Origin: Candidatus Omnitrophota bacterium
GTDB lineage: Bacteria > Omnitrophota > Gorgyraeia > Aquiviventales > Aquiviventaceae
NCBI GenBank assembly: GCA_016206675.1
Contig: JACQRD010000010.1
Coordinates: forward strand, 1-7,215
Length of the DNA: 7,215 nt
Reading direction: 5' to 3'
Part shown: positions 1 to 5,090 of the stretch, piece after piece
Numbering within the stretch: position 1 is the stretch's first letter
Layout of the letters: the number at the start of each line of letters is the position of its first letter
Made by a program: the position numbers and the translations under genes
Notes under the pieces: generated by a model
Told to the model about the DNA's origin: nothing
What the model saw: only the letters and a program-made list of their open reading frames with translations
The model's database searches: none

Positions 1-47
1 GCCCCCAACCCCCAGCCCCCAGCCTCACGCAGCTCTTGAAGGAGCAT
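1..47 (-). CDS. N-terminal fragment of a possible next operon gene, cut by the window edge
   Basis: Reading leftward, an ATG at 47-45 follows the stop of the polyprenyl synthase with a single base between them (TGACATG). A GGAG motif at 59-56 lies 8 bases upstream, inside the end of the preceding gene. The frame stays open to the window edge and starts MLLQELREAGGWG. The last visible codons are made of a GCTGGGG-type heptamer array, so if this is a gene it carries a repeat near its N-terminus, as hemL does. Position after a polyprenyl diphosphate synthase would suit a quinone prenyltransferase of the UbiA type, but 15 codons cannot show this. It may also be a chance frame in intergenic repeat DNA. 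Confidence 0.4.
   Translation of the reverse strand, partial: MLLQELREAGGWGLG
2..24. repeat. Heptamer tandem array, unit CCCCCAG
   Basis: Three consecutive 7-bp units (CCCCCAA, CCCCCAG, CCCCCAG) and a partial fourth. The array may continue beyond the left edge of the window. It lies just downstream of the polyprenyl synthase stop codon, either between genes or in the first codons of the next gene. It shares its 7-bp period, but not its sequence, with four other arrays in this window. Confidence 0.75.
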
Positions 48-48
48 G

Positions 49-1113
49 TCAGCTTCTCCGAAGGACCACGTAGTCTGCCAGGCGGCGGCACGCATCTGCC
101 AATCCCGCCGTCGGCAGCGTCTGCAGCGCGCGCTGGGCGGCGCGGGCGTACGCGAGCGCTCTGGCTTGCGCCTGCGCCACGGCCCCGCGCGCGATGGCCG
201 CCGTCGCGATCCGCCGTAAAAAGGCCGGATCGTTCGCCCGGCGCGTCAGCGGCGCAAACAGCCTCCGCCGCTGGCCCACCGGCAGCGACCGGGCCAGGTA
301 AATCAACGGCAGCGACAGCGCCCCCTTATCCAGATCGGCCAGCGTGGTCTTGCCGAGCTCGGCGGCATCGCCGGTCAAATCCAGGCAGTCGTCGATGATC
401 TGGAAGGCGAGGCCGAACTGCAAGCCGAACTCCCGCAACTGCGCGATCATTGGCGGCGAGGCTCCGGCGAGGAGCGCTCCGCTTTCACAGCAGGCGCTGA
501 TGAGAGAGGCCGTCTTGTCGCGGATGATCTCCAGGTACTCCGCCTCGGTCAGATCGAGCCGGTAGCGCGCCTCCACTTCCCGCAGCTCTCCGCGGCAGAG
601 TTGCCGGCAAACATCCGACATCAGCGGCATCACCGAAGGCGACTGCAGCCGCGCGAGCAGCGCGAAGGCCGTGGCATAGAGGTAGTCGCCCATCAGCACC
701 GCGCGCTCCGTGCCCCAGCGGTGATGGTACGTCGGCTGCGCTCGGCGCAGCGGCGACTGGTCGATGATGTCGTCGTGGATGAGGGTCGCGGTATGGATGA
801 GCTCCACCGCGGCCGCCGTATCGAGGAGGGCCGCTGATGCGGTGCTTTCGTCGGCGCCGCCGGAGAGGAGGACCAGCGCCGGGCGCAGGCGCTTGCCGCC
901 CGCGGTGATCAGGTAGACGACGTTGCGCGCCACCGGGTCGCCCAGCTGCTGCAGCACGCGGTCGGTCACGGCCTGCAGCGTCTCTTTCAGGGGGGCCAGC
1001 GCGCCGTCGAGCAGCTCAAGGCGCATATCCTCCTTGACGGCCAGCCGGGAGGTGCCAGGGGAGAGCAGGTGGGCGATCGCTGCGCCGCGTTGCAGTTGAG
1101 CGGTTTTTGACAT
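49..1113 (-). CDS. Long-chain polyprenyl diphosphate synthase (354 aa)
   Basis: This trans-type prenyltransferase extends an allylic diphosphate with isopentenyl diphosphate units to make a quinone side-chain precursor. The family signatures are visible in order: GGKRLRP at 72-78, the first aspartate-rich motif DDIID at 114-118, DKTASL at 199-204, and the second motif DDCLD at 241-245. The residue five before the first motif is a small alanine (109) rather than the aromatic residue of short-chain enzymes. By the known chain-length rule this favours a long product such as hepta- or octaprenyl; the exact length cannot be read. The usual EGK after the second motif is KGA here. The start at 1113 gives a TAATG overlap with ubiE, and no strong ribosome site is seen, so translation is probably coupled. 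An in-frame ATG at 1128 is an alternative. Adjacency to ubiE supports a role in quinone synthesis. IspB, HepT or IdsA-like naming is possible. Confidence 0.93.
   Translation of the reverse strand: MSKTAQLQRGAAIAHLLSPGTSRLAVKEDMRLELLDGALAPLKETLQAVTDRVLQQLGDPVARNVVYLITAGGKRLRPALVLLSGGADESTASAALLDTAAAVELIHTATLIHDDIIDQSPLRRAQPTYHHRWGTERAVLMGDYLYATAFALLARLQSPSVMPLMSDVCRQLCRGELREVEARYRLDLTEAEYLEIIRDKTASLISACCESGALLAGASPPMIAQLREFGLQFGLAFQIIDDCLDLTGDAAELGKTTLADLDKGALSLPLIYLARSLPVGQRRRLFAPLTRRANDPAFLRRIATAAIARGAVAQAQARALAYARAAQRALQTLPTAGLADACRRLADYVVLRRS
56..59 (-). promoter_or_regulatory. Shine-Dalgarno site for the gene leaving the window
   Basis: GGAG on the minus strand, 8 bases before the ATG at 47. 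It lies within the last codons of the polyprenyl synthase gene, as expected for a coupled downstream gene, and is the main support for calling that partial gene. Confidence 0.4.
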
Positions 1114-1961
1114 TAGGACTGGTCGCATTTGGTGGCCAGATATAAGCTCGCGAGGCCACCGGATAATGGCACGTATTCTACCTGAGTCCCGGCGCGCTGC
1201 AAGCCGTCTGTCATTTGCTGGGGGGTGAGGAACTGCCGCACCGACCGCGCCAGATAGGTAAACGGCCAGCAGCGCCCGGTCAGCACCCAGCCGATCGTGC
1301 GCGCCACGGTGAACAGAAACGCCTGATACATCGCGCGCAGCAGCGGGTTGGCGGGATAGCCGGTTTCCACGATCGCGAGCCGCCCGCCGGGGCGCAGCAC
1401 GCGCACCATCTCCCGCAGGGCCTCGGGAAGATGGCTGAGGTTTCTCGTCGAAAACCCGATGAACAGCCGGTCGAAGGTGTCGCTGGCAAACGGCAAGGCT
1501 TCGGCGTCCCCCTGCAGCCAGCCGATCGGCAGGCCGTGCGCGCGTTGTTTCGCGCAGGCCCGCTGCAGCATCGCGCGGTTCATGTCGAGGCCCACCACGT
1601 GCCCCGCCCCGCCCTGCCGGGTCGCACAGAGCATCGCCAGATCGCCGGTGCCGCTGCACACATCTAGCACCCGGTGCGCCGGCAAGACCCGTGCTTGAGC
1701 CACCGCCGCCGCGCGCCAGCGCTGATCCAACCCGAAGCTCGCCAGGCGATTGAACCAGTCGTAGCGCGGCGCGATGCTGGTGAAGAGCTGCTGCACGAAC
1801 GGGCGCTTGGCGGCGGGATCGCGCGTCTTCCGCGGGTCGAACCCACGTGCGACGCTCGCGGGTGACGCGGCGGGCCGAACACCTGCGGTGCTCGGCACTC
1901 CCGTCGGCCACCCACTGCGTGGGTACCCGGCCTCGGTCGCAGGACCCGCGAGCGTCACCAT
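1113..1961 (-). CDS. ubiE: UbiE/MenG quinone C-methyltransferase (282 aa) with extended N-terminus
   Basis: A class I SAM-dependent methyltransferase that adds the ring methyl in the last step of menaquinone synthesis (demethylmenaquinone), or the equivalent step for ubiquinone. Visible family features are IAPRYDWFNRLASFGLDQRWR at 63-83, the SAM-binding loop VLDVCSGTGDLA at 98-109, GLDMN at 124-128, GDAEALPF at 151-158, GFSTRN at 169-174 and LRPGGRLAIVE at 189-199. Family members usually reach the IAPRYD motif about 15 residues from the start; here it begins at residue 63. Most of the extra length (about residues 2-37) is encoded by a palindromic repeat at 1851-1956. The ATG at 1961 is supported by AGGAG at 1975-1971 and a TAATG overlap with rex, so the extension is likely translated. 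A later start omitting it cannot be excluded. The neighbouring prenyl synthase makes the quinone pathway certain enough, but the menaquinone versus ubiquinone choice is inference. Confidence 0.93.
   Translation of the reverse strand: MVTLAGPATEAGYPRSGWPTGVPSTAGVRPAASPASVARGFDPRKTRDPAAKRPFVQQLFTSIAPRYDWFNRLASFGLDQRWRAAAVAQARVLPAHRVLDVCSGTGDLAMLCATRQGGAGHVVGLDMNRAMLQRACAKQRAHGLPIGWLQGDAEALPFASDTFDRLFIGFSTRNLSHLPEALREMVRVLRPGGRLAIVETGYPANPLLRAMYQAFLFTVARTIGWVLTGRCWPFTYLARSVRQFLTPQQMTDGLQRAGTQVEYVPLSGGLASLYLATKCDQS
1851..1956. repeat. Palindromic element forming the N-terminal extension of UbiE
   Basis: Perfect 13-bp inverted repeats bound the element: GACGCTCGCGGGT at 1851-1863 and its complement at 1944-1956. 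Between them lie two smaller hairpins. One is 1874-1883 against 1887-1896, ten positions with one mismatch. The other is 1910-1915 against 1919-1924, six perfect pairs. Both have a TGC loop on the plus strand (GCA in the mRNA). The layout is an outer stem with two inner hairpins. It covers codons 2 to 37 of ubiE, the part that family members lack, so it looks like an in-frame insertion. Confidence 0.65.
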
Positions 1962-2698
1962 TATGTTTGACTCCTCGCAAGATAGTACGCCAAGCTTTCC
2001 AGCTCGATCGCCAGGTCGACTACCCGCAGCCAGACCGACTCGGGCACATCCAGATGGACCGGCGCGAAATTGACGATGGCCCGCACGCCGCTGTGCACGA
2101 ACTGATCGCAGACCTCCTGGGCGGCCTCCACCGGCACAGCGATCATCCCAATGTGGATGTCCTCCTGCGTGACTAGCTCCACCAGCTGCTGGGAGGAGGC
2201 CACCGTGAGGCCTTGCACCGTGCGCCCCGTCTTGCGGGGGTCGGTGTCCACCGCCGCCTTAAAGAGGAAGCCCCGCTCGCGAAACCCGCGGTAAGCCAAC
2301 AGCGCCGACCCTAAATTCCCCACGCCGGCGAGGGCGACGTTCCACGTCCGGCCGGAGACGCCGAGAATGGCGGTCAGCCGCTCGTGCAGGCGCTGGACGT
2401 CATAGCCGCGGCCGCTGGTACCGAACTGACCGAAGTAGCTCAAATCCCGCCGCACCTGCGCGTCGGTCAGGCCCAGCAGCTGGGCCAAGCGTCTCGACGA
2501 CACGAAAGCGGCGCGCTGCCCGCCCCGGCGCGCGCGAGAGGCGGACCGGCCCGCCCCGGCAACAGCAACAGTCGGACCGGGGGGCTCGCCCAAGCGGCGC
2601 AGCTCGCGGACATAGAGCGACAGCCGCGCGACACACGCGTCAGGGGCGTCGCGCGAGGCCGGCGGGCGATGATTGGAGCGCGAGGTGGGGCGCGACAT
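1961..2698 (-). CDS. rex: Redox-sensing transcriptional repressor Rex (245 aa)
   Basis: Rex is a cytoplasmic homodimeric repressor that binds operators when NADH is low and lets go when NADH/NAD+ rises, typically controlling respiratory and fermentative genes. The N-terminal winged helix is seen in VARLSLYVRELRRL (23-36) and VSSRRLAQLLGLTDAQVRRDLSYFG (66-90), followed by FGTSGRGYDV. The Rossmann NADH site is VALAGVGNLGSALL at 121-134. NFAPVHLDVPE (210-220) and the C-terminal swapped helix ending LESLAYYLA are typical. Rex proteins are usually about 210 residues. The excess here is a long N-terminal tail plus an Ala/Gly/Arg-rich stretch at about 38-64, between the first helix and the recognition region, coded by a 31-bp duplication. 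The start overlaps the hemL stop (TGATG) with no clear ribosome site. No canonical Rex operator was seen in the window, so its target is unknown; control of this operon is only a guess from position. Confidence 0.95.
   Translation of the reverse strand: MSRPTSRSNHRPPASRDAPDACVARLSLYVRELRRLGEPPGPTVAVAGAGRSASRARRGGQRAAFVSSRRLAQLLGLTDAQVRRDLSYFGQFGTSGRGYDVQRLHERLTAILGVSGRTWNVALAGVGNLGSALLAYRGFRERGFLFKAAVDTDPRKTGRTVQGLTVASSQQLVELVTQEDIHIGMIAVPVEAAQEVCDQFVHSGVRAIVNFAPVHLDVPESVWLRVVDLAIELESLAYYLARSQT
1971..1975 (-). promoter_or_regulatory. Shine-Dalgarno site deciding the ubiE start
   Basis: AGGAG on the minus strand, 9 bases before the ATG at 1961 and inside the last codons of rex. It is the best ribosome site in the block. 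It argues that translation really begins ahead of the palindromic extension of UbiE rather than at the conserved core. Confidence 0.6.
2518..2579. repeat. 31-bp imperfect tandem duplication inside rex
   Basis: Two adjacent 31-bp units, 2518-2548 and 2549-2579, share an identical first 12 bases (GCCCGCCCCGGC) and an identical last 7 (CGGACCG), with 24 of 31 positions matching overall. The unit is not a multiple of three, so the copies encode different peptides. They fall at about residues 40-60 of Rex, in a linker that other Rex proteins lack. Confidence 0.7.
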
Positions 2699-4014
2699 CA
2701 GCGGTCCATCGATTGCAGCGCTTTCTTCGAGGCATCCAGCAGTTGCTCGATGTGCCGCCGGGTGTGTGCTGCGCCGACGAACAGCGCCTCAAACGGCGAC
2801 GGCGGGACGAGCACCCCAGCGCGCCGCAGCTCGTTGGCCCAGTGGGCGAAGCGTTCCTTGTGCGAGGCCTTGGCGTCCGACTTCGAGCGCACCGCGGTTG
2901 CGGTAAAAAAGACGGTGAACATCGACCCGGCCCGGTTGACCTGCAAGGCGACGCCGATGTCTTGGCCGAGCGCGGTGAGGCCCTCAGCCGCTTCAGCCGC
3001 CAGGTGCTCGATGCGCTCATAGGGCGGATTGGCGCGCAGCTGCTGCACGGTAGCCACGCCTGCGGCCATCGCCAGGGGATGGCCGGCGAAGGTGCCGCCG
3101 TGGTACACATCGCCTTCGGGGGCTAAGCGCTGCATCAACCGCCGCGGCCCGCCGACGGCTCCGACCGGCAAGCCGCCGCCGATGATCTTGCCGAAGGCGG
3201 TCAGATCCGCTTCGATGCCAAAGAGCCCCTGCGCCCCGCCAAGCCCCATCCGGAAGCCGGTGACGACCTCATCGAAGATCAGCACGATGCCCGCTTTGGC
3301 GGTGCGCTCGCGCAGATGGGCTAGCCATCCCGGCTCGGGCGGGATGACCCCCATGTTGGCGGCCACCGGCTCGATCAGCACGCAGGCCAGCTCAGCGCCG
3401 TGCTGCCGCAGCGCCTCATCGAACGCCGCCGGATCGTTGAAGGGCACCGTGACCACGGCAGTCTCCAGCGCCGCCGGCAGACCGGCGCTACGGCCCGCCA
3501 TGACGCTCTCGCCATGGCCGTGATAGCCGCCGTCGAAGAGGAGGATCTTGGCGCGCCCGGTGTGGGCCCGAGCGAGCTTGACCGCGGTCAGGCACGCTTC
3601 GCTGCCGGAGGCGGTGAAACGCACCTGCTCAACCGAAGGGACCGCCTGCGCGATGAGCCGTGCGAGCTCCGCTTCCATCTCATGCGTCAGGCCCAGCAGC
3701 AGGCCTTTGGAAATCCGGCTTCGCAGCGCGCGGACCACCGGGGGCGGATTGTGGCCCAAGATGATCGCGCCCCATCCCATGATGAAGTCGGTGTAGCGCC
3801 GGCCGTTCGCGTCCCAGACCTCGGCACCCCGGCTGCGCGAGAGCCACAGCGGCTGCCCGCCCACCTGCTTGAAGGCGCGCACCGGGCTGTTGACTCCACC
3901 AACCAAGTACTGCTGAAGAGTATTGCGAATTGCGAATTGCGCATTGCGAATTGGAGCGGCTTCCAAATCCGCAATCCGCAATCCGCAATCCGCAATCTTC
4001 TTCGCTTCGTTCAT
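2698..4014 (-). CDS. hemL: Glutamate-1-semialdehyde 2,1-aminomutase (438 aa) with repeat-derived N-terminal insert
   Basis: This PLP enzyme converts glutamate-1-semialdehyde to 5-aminolevulinate, the last step of the C5 route to heme; its product is the substrate of HemB, the gene just upstream. Landmarks are VGGVNSPVRAF (38-48), TASGSEA (134-140), GGYHGHGES (162-170), the cofactor aspartate in FDEV (D248) and the PLP lysine in FGKIIGGG (K276). GTFAGHPLAMAAG-type and C-terminal PSPFEALFVGAAHT motifs complete the fold. Family members have a short helix before GGVNSPVRAF. Here residues 7-31 (from IADCGLRIADLE to FAIRN) are encoded by two heptamer arrays of opposite sense, so the true N-terminus seems interrupted in frame. 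The ATG at 4014 overlaps the hemB stop (ATGA), and GAGTGA just upstream is a weak ribosome site. No start codon with a ribosome site lies between the insert and the conserved core, so the insert is probably translated. Confidence 0.95.
   Translation of the reverse strand: MNEAKKIADCGLRIADLEAAPIRNAQFAIRNTLQQYLVGGVNSPVRAFKQVGGQPLWLSRSRGAEVWDANGRRYTDFIMGWGAIILGHNPPPVVRALRSRISKGLLLGLTHEMEAELARLIAQAVPSVEQVRFTASGSEACLTAVKLARAHTGRAKILLFDGGYHGHGESVMAGRSAGLPAALETAVVTVPFNDPAAFDEALRQHGAELACVLIEPVAANMGVIPPEPGWLAHLRERTAKAGIVLIFDEVVTGFRMGLGGAQGLFGIEADLTAFGKIIGGGLPVGAVGGPRRLMQRLAPEGDVYHGGTFAGHPLAMAAGVATVQQLRANPPYERIEHLAAEAAEGLTALGQDIGVALQVNRAGSMFTVFFTATAVRSKSDAKASHKERFAHWANELRRAGVLVPPSPFEALFVGAAHTRRHIEQLLDASKKALQSMDR
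3922..3996. repeat. Two opposed heptamer arrays forming a long hairpin in hemL
   Basis: On the plus strand, four ATTGCGA-type units (3922-3949; the third has C for A) are followed by four AATCCGC units (3966-3993) with a partial fifth. The arrays and their inner flanks are complementary. Arm 3922-3955 pairs with 3962-3996 around a 6-base loop, with one bulged base. Thirty pairs are Watson-Crick. In the mRNA (minus) sense three of the remaining four are G-U wobbles and one is G-G; on the plus strand those three would be A-C mismatches. It encodes HemL residues 7-31. Confidence 0.85.
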
Positions 4015-5090
4015 GTTTCACTCAGCAGTTTCGCGGCGTCTTTGGCCCAGTAGGTGATCAGGACGTCGGCGCCGGCGCGCTTCATGCTCAGCAGCGCTTC
4101 CATCCACACCGGGCGCTCCGCCAGCCAGCCGCGCGCGGCGGCGGCCTTCACCATGGCGTATTCGCCGCTGACATTAAACGCCGCCGTCGGGCAGCGCAGC
4201 GTCTCCTTGATGCGCTGCACCACATCGAGATAGCCGAGCGCGGGCTTGACCATGACGATGTCGGCGCCGTCTTGCAAATCGTGCGCGGCTTTGCGCAGCG
4301 CCTCCTGCTGGTTGGCGACATCGAGCTGATAGGAACGCCGGTCGCCGAAGGCCGGGGCGGAGTCTACGGCCGTGCGGAAGGGAGCGTAGAGCGCCGAAGC
4401 AAACTTCGCCGCGTAGGCCAAGATCGGCGTCTCGTCGAACCCGGCCTGATCCAGTGCTTGGCGGATTACCCCCACGCTGCCATCCATCATATCCGACGGG
4501 GCGATCATGTCCGCGCCGGCCTGCGCATGCGAGACCGCCGTCTTCGCCAGCGCCTGCCGTGTCGCCTCTTCATCGATCGAAACCGATGGATGGACTCGAG
4601 ACTCGAGACTCGAGACTCGAGACCGTCCTTTCTTGGCCTGACCGCGGGTCGCGGGTCGCGGGTCGCGGGTCTTCTTCAAGAGACCGCAGTGGCCGTGCGA
4701 GGTATACGCGCACAGGCATACGTCGGTGATCACCAGCAATCCAGGCACCTCGGCTTTCAGGGCGCGCACCGCCCGCTGGATGATGCCGTCCTTGGCCCAG
4801 GCGCCGGCAGCCCGCTCATCCTTTTTCCGGTCCGCCAACCCGAAGAGCAGGATGGCCGGTACACGCACCTCCTGCAATTCCCGGCATTCTTTGACCAGCT
4901 GATCGATGGAGAGCTGAAATTGGCCCGGCATGGCGGGAATCGGTGCGCGGATGTTGCTGCCAGGCCGCACAAACAGCGGCATCACGAGCTGCTCCGCCGA
5001 GAGCCGGTGTTCGCGGATGAGGCCCCGCCACCCCTCGCGCTGGCGCATGCGCCGCGATCGGTAGGGGTGGGACATCGCAGTGATGGTCAT
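4011..5090 (-). CDS. hemB: Porphobilinogen synthase (5-aminolevulinate dehydratase, 359 aa) with repeat insert
   Basis: HemB condenses two 5-aminolevulinates into porphobilinogen in the cytosol, usually as an octamer. The zinc-type cysteine triad is present in DVCLCAYTSHGHC (C125, C127, C135). The two Schiff-base lysines are K229 in AYAAKFASALYAPFR and K282 in VMVKPALGYLD. APSDMMDG at 197-204 is also typical. Most HemB proteins are about 325-335 residues. The surplus is residues 140-169, between HGHCGLLKK and VSIDEEAT, where other HemBs have only a few residues; this insert is encoded by two heptamer arrays. It lies next to the metal site and active-site lid region, so tolerance is not trivial, but every key residue is kept. 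The chosen ATG at 5090 overlaps the upstream stop (ATGA) with GGGGTG 7 bases before it. In-frame ATGs at 5105 and 5075 are alternatives. It sits between cobA-hemD and hemL, enzymes of the same pathway. Confidence 0.95.
   Translation of the reverse strand: MTITAMSHPYRSRRMRQREGWRGLIREHRLSAEQLVMPLFVRPGSNIRAPIPAMPGQFQLSIDQLVKECRELQEVRVPAILLFGLADRKKDERAAGAWAKDGIIQRAVRALKAEVPGLLVITDVCLCAYTSHGHCGLLKKTRDPRPATRGQAKKGRSRVSSLESRVHPSVSIDEEATRQALAKTAVSHAQAGADMIAPSDMMDGSVGVIRQALDQAGFDETPILAYAAKFASALYAPFRTAVDSAPAFGDRRSYQLDVANQQEALRKAAHDLQDGADIVMVKPALGYLDVVQRIKETLRCPTAAFNVSGEYAMVKAAAARGWLAERPVWMEALLSMKRAGADVLITYWAKDAAKLLSET
4593..4623. repeat. Heptamer tandem array, unit GACTCGA, in hemB
   Basis: Four perfect units (4593-4620) and a 3-base partial. 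Each unit contains part of the self-complementary CTCGAG, so the array can fold on itself with one mismatch per unit. On the coding strand it encodes the SRVSSLESRV portion of the HemB insert. Confidence 0.9.
4644..4671. repeat. Heptamer tandem array, unit GCGGGTC, in hemB
   Basis: Four perfect units, separated by 20 bp from the GACTCGA array. On the coding strand it encodes TRDPRPATRG of the HemB insert. The 20-bp spacer encodes QAKKGR, whose KK resembles the LLKK just before the insert; this might reflect two separate insertion events, but is too short to prove it. Confidence 0.9.

Noticed and set aside
1113..1980. Upstream extension of the polyprenyl synthase frame through ubiE
   Set aside because: The frame is open to 1980 but the extra residues overlap ubiE, which has clear motifs in its own frame. 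The synthase family starts near 1113, where the TAATG junction fits.
3400..4053. 217-residue open frame on the plus strand
   Set aside because: Antisense shadow of hemL with no family motifs; its end runs through the heptamer arrays, which stay open in several frames.
3922..4671. CRISPR array
   Set aside because: The repeats are contiguous 7-bp units without spacers and no cas gene is present.
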